64,000 nucleotides of DNA from Cyclospora cayetanensis (Eukaryota; Apicomplexa; Conoidasida; Eucoccidiorida; Eimeriidae): contig NW_020312214.1 of assembly GCF_002999335.1 (NCBI RefSeq), forward strand, positions 1 through 64,000, written 5' to 3'. Both the position numbers and the translations under genes were made by a program. The notes beneath the pieces were generated by a model that saw only the letters and a program-made list of their open reading frames with translations, made no database searches and was not told the DNA's origin. Shown here piece by piece: positions 21,571-35,200 of the stretch (the stretch's first letter is position 1; the number at the start of each line of letters is the position of its first letter).

Positions 21571-22584
21571 GTTCCATGTACAACATGGCTTTGCCATATT
21601 GTTGAAGTCTTTTACGCCTCCAGTATTCTTCTGGGAACATTACTAATTTGAAGTGATATTGCTTTCTGCACTCTTTGGCCTGAGTGTAGAGTGCAATTAC
21701 ACCAGCATAATCCTTGCTGTGTCCTCGGAATGTTTGAAGCTCATAAGGTGATCATTCTCCCAGCTCTTCAGGATACTGAGCAGCAGTGTTCTATTCAATT
21801 TCCTGTTGAAAGACTGCTAGGAAAGCCATGCTGTGCTCGTCGTGCAGCAGACCGTGTCAGCGTGTCTCAAGAGCCCTTGGCTGGATCGATAGCGGCTTAA
21901 AGTATCCATCTACGCCTGAAATTACGTTTTCTAAAATCCAAGTGCGGCTATGAAAAACCATCCATGAAGCTTCTGGTAGAAGAAGGACTCCAGGACATTA
22001 CGGCTTAAAGTACAATTTATGCATGCACTCCTTTGATATGAGCTATCTCTTTCTGGGAAATTGCATGCTCACCAGTAAAAAAGTGCTACCGATAAAAGAG
22101 GCTGGCATTCAGTGGCCTTGTATACTGCTGAGCGCCCTTCCGGGCACAGATTTGTACGTCCAGCATTCATTGCTTATAGCACGTCACATCCGCTGTAGAG
22201 CAGCAGAAGAGCATTATTGCTTTCCAAGTGAACATGTGTATAGAGAATTACAGCAATGTACATCCAACTAACTGCCACGGTGAAATGCTATGAATCATGA
22301 AGGCCTGTTTTCGCATGTAGCTCTGGCGATTCAGAAATCGGGAATCGGTACCATCGTGGTGGAAAACCTTAGATTTTCTGCCTACGCAGCTACGGAGAAA
22401 CAATGCATCATCAATATTCATCTAAGTATGTTAGCAAATACTTTGGAGCATATTAGTGCAATGTTAACGAATGCCTATTGTCTGCATTCCAGTAGCTGAG
22501 TATACACCAGAAACGCATGAGGATGAACGCCTAACTTCATTCTTTTCTTTGGTAGGAAACTGCCGAACTTGAGCAATATTAACC
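21571..22584. other. Intergenic upstream of the kelch/EGF gene
   Basis: About 1 kb with only short frames. The promoter of the kelch/EGF gene is expected in the right half. No gene seen. Confidence 0.5.
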
Positions 22585-25500
22585 ATGCAGTACCTTATTA
22601 TTGGAGCACTGTGCCTTCCAGCAAGTTTTGCGCTGGAATTTTCTGTAGTTTCCGAATCCTCTTCTCATGGTCCTCCAGGTCAGCTTGTTTATCTTTCATA
22701 TTACCTGTGATACGAAGAGCCACTTCGTCTACAGGCCGCCATGGAATTGCAAGTACATCTCTGTCAGACGTTCCTTATCTCTTCGGAGGGTGCGATAAAC
22801 AAGGTCCGTCACGCTGCCTAGGTGCAAGCTGGTGGCAGCACTTGGAGTGCATCAGAAGCTACATGCTAGCTGAAACTATAAGAGCATATGCCCTATATAT
22901 CTACCTACGAATGGACCAAACCTTTTTTCAGATGTCTGTTCTGACGAACTTTACGCATTCCATACATCAACAAGCTCATGGGAGTACGTGTACCCCCGCG
23001 GCGACTCTCCTTCTGCAAGGGGAGGCGCCTCGCTGAACGCGGTCCGTGGCTCTTTGATCCTCTTTGGGGGAGAATCTAACGACGGAACGTACAATGACAT
23101 CTACAAATTTGGTAGGATGCACACGCAGCGTTTGCGCTGAGCCATAAAACTGTACTGTGTTTTTGCCGTAGACCCAGCTTGGCGTAGGTGGTATATTGGC
23201 GTAGGACCCGAGAACTTCCGCCCTGGTAACGCAATGCATTTAAAGGAGCAGCCTTTTGCGATTTGCACCAATAAGAATGGTGAATTTCAGAGTCGCGCAG
23301 CGGCCATGCTTCTGCTTCGGACGGCGAAAAGATCTATATTTTTGGAGGTTTCAATGAAGCAAGTCACTTGTTAAGCCCTTCTCTTTCTGTAACTAATCTC
23401 GAGAGCAGTCAGGACGCTTCTTGAACGATTTATGGGTGATCGACCTTGACTCGGTGAGACTGCTTGTGCATGCTCTTCAATTGCAACCAGTGACTAATAT
23501 TCACTACTTATTAGGATCTACCTAACGTTGGTTCCGAGCAATTCCCAGTCCGTTTTCACGCGATCTCCCGCAGTAAGAAAATGCAAGTAGATTATTGGAT
23601 TTCCCTGCGCGCAGTGTGGGCGGTAACAGGTACTGGGGATGTACCACCAGCCCGAGAGGGAGCTACACTAACGTACGTTAATGGACATCTATTCCTGTTC
23701 GGCGGTTACAGCGCAGAGGGTATGTGGAATAATTTGCACGCGCAAGTGCATGCACTGTCCTATGAATCCTACAGGCTTACGTGCAAATGACTTGTGAGCC
23801 CAAATAGGAGGCATGGTCTGCTTACGCAGCGAATAAATCACTCGCAGATGGGTATACAATTTGGCGGAAGACAAATGGCTTCGAGCGCCTATCAGAGGCC
23901 GACAGCCTCAACCTAGAGAGGGTGAGTGCGAACAATCAAAGGAAATTTTGTCCCAAGCAAACAGTGGTGCGTCTCACAGGCCACAGTGCAGTGAGGAACG
24001 GAAGCGATGTAAGCTGAGGCACGTGGCGGTTCCGCAATTCACAATCTAACCTGAAGGAACTCTAGATAATAATTGCCGGAGGATGCGACTCACGACGGAC
24101 TGTCCGGAGGTGCTACAAGTAAGTGCTTCTCCTTAGTCACGAGAGACAGTCTGCATCCGCTTCCATTCCTACTGCTGCAGCGACGTTTGGCGCCTCGATG
24201 CAAGAAGCTACACATGGACACTTCTCTCTGCTGGCGACCCAAAGTTTGCGCCTCGTGAACGGCATGGAGCAGTTATCTTAAGCGGTGCGGACATGTGCAC
24301 GCGTCTATGTTTCAACAATCATTCCAAGGCTACCTTTCACACTAGGAGGGAAAGTGCTGATCTTCTGCGGGGGAAAGTTGGGGGCCATGGACTATACGGA
24401 CGTCGTATCTTTCAATGTAACGGTAAGTTTTGCTTTATTAGAGTTTCAAACAAATACAGAGTGGTCGCAATTTTCATGGCCTGCAGCCGTGCGGAGGGGG
24501 AGGTGTCTGTTCTGGCAGGGGAACTTGCGCTGGCGCCTCATGTACTTGCCAACCTGGATGGAGTTCCCATGACTGTGGAGAGGTTTGCTCTTGCTTGCTT
24601 TAGCGGGTGCCGTGGAGTACATCTTTGAATATTTTGCATTTCAGGTGTTGGAATGCCCTGCGAAGTGCAACTTTTCTGGCGTCTGCCTCTCCGGAGCTTG
24701 CAAATGTTTCCCTGGATTTCATGGAAACTCCTGCTATCGCGTCTGTCTCTGATTTGCTTCATGGTGCCCTGCAAACTACAACAAAGTTCATGTTTCAGGT
24801 GCTATGCCCAGGGTCAGGACTCAATGGAATGTGCAACGGTCAGGGCGAGTGTCAGCCCTCTGGAGCCTGTTTGTGCAAGTAAAAATATTTCTTAACATAT
24901 TTTTCCTAGTTCCCAGCCACCATCAATGCCATTTACAGACCCGGGTACAAGGGTAGGCCCACTGAAACGCACGAAGTAGGCCTGCGGCATATTCAACGTC
25001 CTCTATAGGTGTGGGATGTGAGATCGACATCTTGGGTGCAGAGGAACGGGCTAGGAGAGCACAGGGGGCGAAGCGGCTACCTCACGAGCACCCGACACCG
25101 GATCTCTCCGCTCTTATGAATTCAGACCTTAGAGAGCAGAGTACGCTGTGTCAGTGGATTCGCTGCTGCTTGAAAAATATGCTTTGGTGGCCGAATGCGT
25201 TTTCCCTACTCGTGTGTTCGTGATTTCGATTATCCCCAATATCCTCATTTTTCAGCAATGGCGATTTGGAGGGATATTGTTCGAGAAGCAGGAGGGGTAA
25301 GGTCAACAAGCATGGAAATCCTAGGACGCCCACAAAGGCGTATACTTCAGAGCTTGCCTCCCGCTGGCCAAATCGGAGAGTTGCGTGGCTCTGCTTCCGT
25401 TGAAGGATTTGGTAAGGCAGCTGACTCTAGGGAAGGTGGCCTTAACCCCAGCCAACGGACGTGCTTCTCTATCATGGATAACATTCATCGCCCACAGCTT

Positions 25501-25773
25501 CAGGAGGACCTCTCCACTGGAGCCTCAACTGGCCTGAGGCCAAACTGCCATGTACGTCATTTAATTTCTTATGCTCTGAGTATTTGCCTATTAAAGAATG
25601 TAATCCCAGCCGTAGCGGAGATCAAAGAAGCACTACAAGCGTTGACAGACGAACTGCAGGAAGGATTGCCATCCATTTCTGGCTCTGTAAGAGCTGCGAT
25701 GGCGCCTGTATCCCTTGCCGTCGGGCTCGGCACACTCTACGGAATGTACAGAGTCAACAGATCCAGACTCTAA
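22585..25773 (+). CDS. Secreted or type I membrane protein with kelch repeats and EGF-like domains
   Basis: Exon 1 22585-22678 encodes a clear signal peptide (MQYLIIGALCLPASFA). Exon 2 22735-22803 starts the kelch region with GRHGIAST and YLFGGCDKQ. Further exons carry kelch blades: LILFGGESNDG with YNDIYKF (about 22980-23110); SGHASASDGEKIYIFGGF (about 23295-23360); RFLNDLWVIDLDS; PAREGATLTY with LFLFGGYSAEG (about 23610-23720); YNLAEDKW; DVWRLDARSYTWTLLSAGD with RERHGAV (about 24180-24275); and VLIFCGGKLG. Three separate exons then each encode an EGF-like module: 24487-24582 (CSGRGTCAGASCTCQPGW), 24645 to about 24749 (CNFSGVCLSGACKCFPGF), 24799-24878 (CNGQGECQPSGACLC). A polar C-terminal region ends with a short hydrophobic stretch near the stop. 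The combination recalls attractin/MEGF8 proteins; orthology is not claimed. Junctions between middle exons and the last exons are partly unresolved. Confidence 0.8.
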
Positions 25774-26211
25774 CGGCTTTGTATAATTTGATGGAAGAAA
25801 TTATAGCGAGTATTCTCCGCTGTTCCACAGGTTTTGCGCTCCTCTAACTCGCGTTTTAGGGTAACAAATACCTTACTAAGCAGAGGTCAGAGGGGAGAAA
25901 ACACAATTCCACGTCCGATAGAGACTTTTAGAAGGATGGAAGGGCAAGAAATAAAGTGCACAAAGCATGGGTGCGAAAAGAAATTCTTAATGTTGCCGAT
26001 AATGCGGTCAGTCCTTAATGGGCACAAGTTGCCAGTGTCTAGGGGGATGCTGTGCCAAGTGGCATGGAGCAGATTGAGGAAAACTGTTTGGCTAAGCACT
26101 GATGGCTGGCCAGCAGCAAAATAGGCAGACCTTACCCTATTAAAAACACTGAGCGCAGAGCCGACACGCTCTTGCAGACAGAGATTTCGCATACCGTGGC
26201 AGCCAGTGTGT
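25774..26211. other. Convergent 3' flanks, no gene seen
   Basis: Space between the ends of the kelch/EGF gene and the WDR90-like gene. The minus-strand frame at 25887-26273 may still include an undetected last exon of the WDR90-like gene. Confidence 0.4.
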
Positions 26212-29200
26212 CTAGGATATATGAACCAGGCTAATGGCACAGCCACAGGCAAGGGCCACCTCGTCGTTCGCATATGATGTAATGGATATTGGACTGGCGC
26301 AGGTGCCTCCTGGGGTTCTTGGTAGATCAGGGTGGATATTGTAGTGCGCTACCCACGTCAAGCGCAGCTCTGCCACCTCCAGTAATAGCATGTCGCCACC
26401 TGCGTTACCACCAGAGCCATCATAAGCCTGTGTTTGAATACTCACAGAACAAAGAGTTTGCCTTGGCGTTTGGCGTAAAGAAGGCGCTGGGTGTGACGTA
26501 GCTCAGCCTTCGCCGTGAGTGAACGTACTCTCTGTGACCATGATGGCGGCGTCTTCTCGCGGGCAACAAATTGATGAAATGGCTATGGGTCCAGTCATTC
26601 GAAACTTGAGGATACCAAGATCGTTACAGAGGTTCAAATTGCGCGTCACCTACGCATCGCACACGGGCCTGCAACACGTCATCGTTCTAGAATGCTCGTT
26701 TGTGCCTTGGACTGCCACGTGGCTGACATGAGAACACGGACTTGAAACGGGAAAAGCTGAGTCGTTTGGTCCCCCACCTGCTGTGATCTGCAGTCCAATA
26801 CAAACAGAGAATGCCCTCTTGCAACAAGAAGGGTTTTGGAGTTGGAAAAGCAGGCACGGGAAATGGCTGGCTGATCGGAGGCGCGCAAGATGCTGTCGTT
26901 GCCCTCAGGACAAAAGCGGACACCGAAACTGCACACGAAAAGCAATGCGGCCATCTACCTGACAATGCAGTGTTTGCATGGGACTGCTAAACATCGCCGT
27001 AGAAAAACACTGATAGCTATACATCCACTAAGCAGTTGGCTCTGCGTTTAGCTCCATACACTTCATCGTTTAGCTCCACCGTTAATTAACAAGGGAACAG
27101 GTGGAAATTATAATTGAGCTCGGCAACAAAGAAACGAGGGGTGAATGCACCAAGAAGAGACGGAAAGCATCCATTTTGCGTCCGCGTTGCCCCTGATGTA
27201 AGCTCCAACTGAGCAGTAGCCCCCAGAAAGGCACCAGGCGAAGTGCACTCGAGCATCTACGGCCGACATGGCGGCCTCTGTGGCGTGCCGTTGCCCCACG
27301 AGGCTTTCCACCAAAGAAGGAATGCCTTCAGGGGAGTGGAGACCGTCTTGTGCTGAGCACCTGCAATCATGGCAAGTGGTGCAGTTGCTCCCCAAAACGA
27401 GAGGTTTCTGGAGAGTGAATGTGGACCCAAAGCACGCCAATATTGCACTTGTTATCTTTGAAACGCTCGCGTGCTTGATCCGCGGCCATGATTCTGCTCC
27501 ATCATGAAATGCCAAGTCGAGGACCAAAGAGAGGAGCTCTCCGGAAGCCGTTGCCAGCAATGCGTGGCGATCTGCAGAGACTCCGGCCGCAGAGGACAGC
27601 GAAACTGCACTTAGCGTTTAAGCACATCCAGTGCTGTGTAATCGAGGAAATGTCGGAAGCAAACAATGCACGGGGAGCCACAAGATCGGCTCACCTCCAA
27701 GGCACGCTATTGCGATAAGAGGATCTTGGGGAACGACCAGCTGTAGGCGGCCAATGATGCGAAAAGCCGCTGCGTCGATCAGCCGCAGAGACCCGTCGGT
27801 GAAAGAGCCTAGGAGAAGAGTAGAGCAAAGGAATGCAAGAGCTGTACACACTTCGGGCAGCGAGAAACTCGCTAGCTGCTGGGGGAGAGGCCAGCGACTC
27901 CAAATCCTTAAGGATCCGCCTGTATCGGCAGTAGCAAGGAGAGGATCGTTGCCTTCTGACTTTGCGCGAGCTGCTCCCCAGCGCGACCTTGATGACGCGT
28001 GCATTTTTCGTGCCCCTTTTGCGCTGCCGTTAATCAGCGCTGTCGCTGCTCCCTACAACATAAAGCACTCTCGAAGCTGCTCTGATCACCTGCAGCTAAT
28101 GCGTTGTCCTCCATTGTTTGCTGATCGATAAGGAAGCTTTAAAGTATATTGCCGTGAGACTCGTGCTGCCTGACCTGATGGGAGACGGCAAGGTGGCTAA
28201 TGGGATGTATGTGACTTGACTGAAGACGTACTTGGGAGCGCTGCTCCCAGTGGAGGTACCTGAAGAGCCATGAGCGATCGTTGAGACTTTGAGCCGAGCT
28301 CAGGTATAGCCCCCGGGTTCCCTGTTATCTGAGCTTCCGCCATCTTTATTACGTCTCACCATATAGTGTTTTCTGTGCTTGTGGCGATTCCCTGAGCCAA
28401 AATGGAATGCAAGGATAGATTGCTTGGCCTCAGTGCCGAAGGCCGAGTAAAACACTTTAAGCAGGGGTCGCTTTATGGGCACTTGCCTCTTGTGCATCCG
28501 CATCGAGCTGTAGAGAGCTTATGGGGGCTTCAAAAAAAAGAGACTGTACGGATGGGTGCTGCCGCATATCAAGAGACTGAGGGCCCAAAGCCTGGCGCCT
28601 GCGTAGTCCTTCATAGGAAAGACATTTAATAAAATTCCAAGCTGATAAGTGCAGTATTACTGCAGCAATCTAAGTGGCTTGTCTTTGCTCGCCTTGCTTG
28701 CTGGGTTGCAAAGGCACAGATCACGCCACATGGCTGAGTTCAGAAGTAGCACTGCGCGGTACATGAGCAAACAACCAGGGTCTCAAAGCGTATCAGTATC
28801 GCACATCTCGGAAAGTCGCTGCAGGTCCACCGTGATCCTTCGAGCGGTTGAACCCGTAGCATATGCCAGATGGAGGGCGTTTCCGCAGGTTATGCAGCCT
28901 ATTTCAACATGAGTACAACAACGCAAGCTGCTCTAGGGCAGGTCTATCTGACTGGATGACCTTGTCATTTTTTCAAAGAAACACAGACATCCACCCTGAG
29001 GGTGCCTCATGTGGCCTCTTCCCACCCTTGCGCTTCGTGCCTGATCATAAGTTAAGCAGGAAGTGCAAAACGTTTTGGTCCCAAAAGCTTAGAGGGCGGC
29101 CTTCCTACTAATGCAGAAGTCTCCAAGGAGGAGTTCAAAGGAAAAAACATTCGCCTCGTAGTCATAGCCGTACACATAGCCCTGCATGAATGTGGATCCA

Positions 29201-32200
29201 GATTTAAGAAAAGAGCGAGGATTTCCTGTGGACTATGCGTCAGGAAACAGCTAATACAGTAGGCGCAGAAATAAAGCTTCAGCTCCACTTATGCCCGTTT
29301 GCAGTGAGCCTACCGGTGCCCCGCGTTCGCATCAGATGCAGCGGTGAGGCAATCGCAGCTCACTTAACGCAACCAATATGAGGCCTACCCGGTCAGAAGC
29401 AACTAGAAGCAGTCGCGGGGTGTTTTTGCCTCTTCGGGTGAGGCAGGCGGTAGTATAATTTTCTAAGGGGTCCAACAGTAGGCGCCGCGGCTGCCGGGTG
29501 TACTGGAACTGCAGCTCAAGCGCGTCGGGTTTGCAGTCTTCTGCAAAAAAGGATGCACCGAGGGGCATTTAGCATGACTTTACTACTCAGTTGCCCCTTA
29601 AGGCCTGGAAAGCTTTCCTTATAGCAACAAACGTGCCCGAGACACAACAAGCGAAATAGCTTGTCTACCCCTGAGAAACGTGTTTCCAGCCAGAGCAACC
29701 TACTGCGGGGATCCGCCTTGCCACCTTCGGGGCTAACAATCCGCCAGAGTGTAACTGAGCGGGCACTGACAAGGACAACCTCCCGCTCATCCCTAGAAGA
29801 GGCGCTGAGGATACGTCTAAAGGTTACGTCTAGATTTGCCCCAACGGCGGCAGCTGGCCCAAGCGGAAGCTGCAGCGACAGCTCTCCTGCAGCCAAGCGG
29901 GCTCTGCAACAACACGCGCCGAGGCCCTGCCGTGCGGTGTCGCTACAGCTATGGGCTGCCTCTACAGGAGCGTTTCCTCTAGGCTGCACAGAAGAGAAGT
30001 GCCTTGGTGCAGATACAAATTCAGATGCACGCCAAACGTCCATGCGACCTCCTGCGGCACCGCCTGTAAAGGCCACGGACAGTGCGATATTCCCTTCAAG
30101 TCAGGCGCGACAAGCCATTTGCAGCTTCAAGACTCATAGGCGCGATAAATTACAGGAGCTAAACTCAAATCCAATAATCATTAGTTTTTAGAAAGCTAGG
30201 CTGCTGCACGGCCGTGCCCTCCAAGTGCGTGAAACGGCCTGAAAATACCAACAGGCCTTCATGGATGCGCTGACAAAGACTAACCGGCAGTTACAATGTA
30301 ATCGGTTCCACAGAATATCACCGCAGGTAGGCCTTCTGCCGCTTGACTTGGATATATGGAATGCACTGAATCTGTTTCGAGAGAGAAGGGTCTTCCTGCT
30401 CCATAGGCGCTTGGCAAGGGAGATACCCCCAGCAACTCTCCAGAGCCCTCCGTCTTCCAAACGCAAAGGCCCCAACAGCCGCTACCTAAAGCTGCCTCAC
30501 TCTCTGGAGCTTTGTTGGCAGCGCCGCAGCAGGCAGCGCTAGTACTGCAGGTGCTCTTATCAAAGCAGCAATTTGCACTGCATTTCTTGGGCGGCAACAA
30601 CGCTGCAGCCACAAGCTCGCTCGAAAGCCTTGCACATGAGGCGACCAGAAATATGCACAGCATCGGCAACCGAAGTCGCTATAAAGAAATGCACGTACTA
30701 AAATGCTTGCATTCACTATTTCGAGCTTTCCCGGTGGTGAAGCAGTTAATGCTTACCGCTGATGGTGGCAGCTACGCGGGTAGTCTTGTCAAGGCAAAAT
30801 GCGATTGAACGGCCAACTGCTGGATGCTTGAGAACAGCCATTCGAGGCTTGCGCAATTTCAGTCTACATTGCTGTACCAACTCTTTAGGATGCTGCTTTG
30901 CACGACGCATATGCCGTTGCGGATGCTGTGGCTGGGTGCCGTGGACTAAAGGGCCTCGTCGCATCGAGGACTCCGCCGGGGGCCCCTGTTTTTGCACGTT
31001 CGTTAGTGTCGCCCGTTCCAGAAGTGTCGGCAACAAACCAAGGCATCGACCATTCTGAGAGGCTGAATCTGTTCCAAGGCGTTCTATCAAAATCCAGCGC
31101 CCAACTGCGTAGGCTAAGACACCTGCGAATGTAATTATATTCCAATGCCATGAGCTTGTACTGTGCTGTATTGCATCCACTGATAGTATAAGCAGTTTGC
31201 AAGCCAACTACGATCTGAAAGCTGTTCTAATCAATTTATCTGCTTCTACACCGACAGAACGATAGCTGCTGTGCTGCAGAGAAGCTTATGTGGATCATGG
31301 GAATAAATAGGCACTTGTGGCTGTGCATGTCATGCGTGGTGTGTCCCCTGACCCAAAGGTTTCGTGCTAAATGACGCCTCCCTGTGGTGCGTTCATGTTG
31401 GTGAATTTCGCCCACCCTTTACCGGTCTCCATAGGCAGCCTCTGCGGCATGCCGCTACGGCTGTTCCCAGGATATGGCGCGCAGCAGCACCATGAGCAAA
31501 AATGCCCAGCTCATTGGCGAGCTCTTGCCAATCCTGAGACACCATCACGGGGCTTCCAGCCTGTGTACTGGCCTCGAAGCCTCCTTTTGTTTCAGCGGTC
31601 CTCTGAAATACTTGAACATTCGAGAGATTCCCGGATTTCACTGACGCTTCTTCGCCTTCGACTAACACTTCTTCTCTACCCGTGTCCTTGTTGGGTGGTG
31701 TGACGTCAACAGCGGTGGTTGACGTCGCTACAAGTGGTCCGTTCTCTGTATGGACAGCTGCGATCTCCGCTATTGTGCCAGCTTCCCTTTTCAATGCCTT
31801 TAGTGAATCCACTGCCGCTGCAGGCGAAGCACGGGGGACCACTGGCTGACGTGTGGAAGCCACAGCCACTAGAGTTGCGTCAGCAGATTGTTTTCCGTTT
31901 GGCATTCCCGGCTGCGGCTGAGCTGCGCCAACTAGGGCAGTTGAACTTGTCGGGCTTCCGCATTGTGAAGTTCGCAAGGAGGCCGATGGAGCTGATCTTC
32001 CTTGAGGTCCCCAATAGCCCATCGGCAAGGGCCGTTCCAGCGGTTGCAAATTAGCATGCTCCAGTGGCTTGGGATGAGGCCGCAGCGGCTGCTGGGGCTG
32101 TAGGTGCTGCAAGGCCTCGTGAAAGTCCTCCTGAGAGGCGCTTTCCCCCAGCACCCTTTTGGAAGAGGGCGAAGCTTCTCGTGGCGGCATCACGGGCTTG

Positions 32201-35200
32201 CAACAATCCAAAGGCACTGAGTCTGCTGCATTGCTAAGAATCGAGGAACCCACTTTCCAGACGATTGTCTCCGTGGCACTGACGGACACGAAGTAGTCCC
32301 CTAGAGCCTGCAGCATGAAGGGCGACTTGTTGTGGCCGGCGAACGAGTGAAACTGAGGAAACTCTGTGACAATTAGGCCTTCATCATCAGCATCAAAAGA
32401 GCTGCTGTTGTTTGTAGTGGGCTTCAGAGTACTTTCAGTGCAGGAACAGCGGCGTAATGCCGAGTCCGCTGACTTCTTGCCCCACAAGTCAATTCCCCCT
32501 GGTTTCTGACTGGGCGCCTCTCTGGTGGAGGGCGGTTCTTCAGCCAAGCTCCAGACCTGCAAGCAGCAGACGCCAGCTCTTCAAATACACCGACATTGGC
32601 TGTACACTCACGAGGGATGCCTTGAACGAACCCTCGCTGGGAGGACGGCAAAGTCTATTGCTGGCGAAGCCACTGCTAAGGTAGACTTCACTGTGCTTGA
32701 CGCAGTATGCGCAAAAACGGCACTCTGAATAACATGCGAACTTACCCTGATTAGCCTGTCATCAGCTCCACATGTTACAGCTGCTGGCGGAACGCCGCTG
32801 CCTACCCGTGTAGCTGAAGATACCCAGGCAGTACTGATGGGGCCGCTTAACAGCGCAAACACGCGGCACTGGCGCAATACAGTTGTGCCTTCCTGCACAA
32901 AGGCACTGATTCTCAGCAAAACAGCCTTGCAGCCCGCCGTGGTTTTACACCCACCGTACGTGGAAGAGAGGCTTAAAAAGCGCTTACACAGGTCCAGCCA
33001 GCTCAGAAGGGCACTTGGCGCTTTGGCAACGCTTGAAACAACGCCAATTTGGAGCTTCTGACGACGCTCAGACCATTGTAGGGAAGGCCGCTTACTTCCT
33101 GTTGCAAGGTGAAGAGGCGCATCTTCGAGTCACTTCCACAGACGCAGAGAGAGTCTCCAGCCGTTGAGAAGATGAAAGCTGTGATACTCAGGGAATTACA
33201 TGCTGTAGAAAATGGATTCAGGGCATATTCAAAGTCGAAATTGGGTAGGCTGTAAAGGCAGAGTTTCCGGGATGAACAATATTGAACAGCTTTGCATCCA
33301 TGAGCTGCAAAAACAATTGCTGGAACCCCCTCTGGAGGGGCATCTGCAGGGGTATCCTCAAGCTTCCGAATGAGGGAGAATTCATGGAGCTCGGAAAAGA
33401 TGCACATGCCTGCAGCGTGGCAAGCAAGCGCCACCATCAACATCACGAACCGCCAACTTGGTCGTGAGAGCGTCGTTTAGAGCATCTAACAACATAATCG
33501 TGCAGCTATGAGAAAGTGTGCTGAAGCCTCCACGGCAACAGCTCTCGCCCTTCGAGTGACAACTAGCATTCAGGAAGTTGCTGCTCACATCCTATGGCGT
33601 CGAGCGAAATAAGTAGGGAACACTGCCAGGGAATCTTGTTTCTGTTCTTTGGGACGTTTCTTGTACTGCAGCTACTCTGTCTCTGGTGCTCCTGCTGCTG
33701 AGAAGGGGAAGGGAGGACTCGGGTATCCGCCTGGTCAAATGCAGCTGTGGGCATGTCAACAAACCAAAGGCCTGTAATGGGATGCGTATGATGATTAGCC
33801 TCCATCCATACAGTGGGCCCCTCAACGGCCAACACCCTCACTGATCCACTCTTAAAGCCCAATGCCACAACGCGCTGGGTGGGATGGGCAGCCACACAGA
33901 GTGGCGGGTCGTGGGGGCTCTCCAACTCAAACGTCTGCAGGGAGTGTAGCAAATCCGCATACGCAATGCTGCTCGAAGTGAATAATTCAAGCATTATGGG
34001 GACGCAGTAGCGAATCAGCCTCCTGCAGTTGAGCCTAGTGCCGTGTGCCCTTGTAATAGTCGACCTGCGGCAAGAGCGCTGTGTGTAGAGTAATGAGGGC
34101 ATGCACCTGCTGAAGCTCAGGAAGATTCCATACGCGGACAAGACTATCTTCGCATATTGTGTAGAGCTCTCTTAGAGAGGCTGCCGACGTTACACAACAG
34201 CAAGGGACAGTCGAATGGGTGCGGTCGGGCGGTGAAGAGCAGAATACAAAATATATTAGCAGCTTTGCTTCTCAGACTGGATGCTAAGAGCTGGCAAGCT
34301 TTAAGGAATTTTCCTGGCAAATGCGGTATTGAAGCTATAACGCACAGCTCTTGATGGAGGAATTGCCTACCACTGATGGAGGCGCTTAGCACGCGAGCTG
34401 GGTGTGCGCGGCTAATCGGGATATGGTGCTGCTTTGTGAGGTCAAAAAGCTCCACTGTACTGTCGGCACAAGTGCAAAGCACTTGTTGCCCGTTTGGAGA
34501 GGTCTCGATACCCACGCATGCCGCATTGTGCCCTGCAGAGTAATATGCTGTTGCGAAGTTTAGAGGCCACACCCTGCGACAAACATGCATTCTTAGCCGT
34601 TCGGGCGCTCCAACTCCTCATTTCTATATTGAATAAAATTTAATGTGCACACAAAAACAGAGCATGCACTGAAAAGCCGATATCGGACTCTTAAACGGGA
34701 AGATCATTTGTCGGCTAGATATAGCACTTTCTGAAATGTCTTGCGGAATTCAGAAGCTGCTATTAGGCTTCTTACTTTACTGTTTTGTCTGCAGAGGCCG
34801 TGACGCAAAAGCCTGGGCCGGTGGATATCGCCCAGATGGGACTTTGGTGTAAGCTAAATACGCGTTTGAGTGCTCGGGTGAAATAATCAATCTGAGAGCA
34901 GGTAAGGCTCGTCTTGCGCCTCATTCATTTTCCAGTGCAGCCTTTCCACTGCACGTTGAACCCTGGGAGACTAGGCCATGGTGCTCAGTATGCAAGGCGT
35001 GTTCTTCGTTTCGAACTATGCTTATGCCCTGTGCAAAGCCTACCTGTAGAAGGCTTCCGCATGTCGAAGAGACAAGCAGTTTTGCCATGGAACCTGATTC
35101 GCCTCCTAAGAAAAGCAGATCATCGCATATCGCTAAGAATGTCAAAACATCGACCCCATTATTGCGAGGTTTCGCTTTACCGAGGTTACTATTTGGAAGT

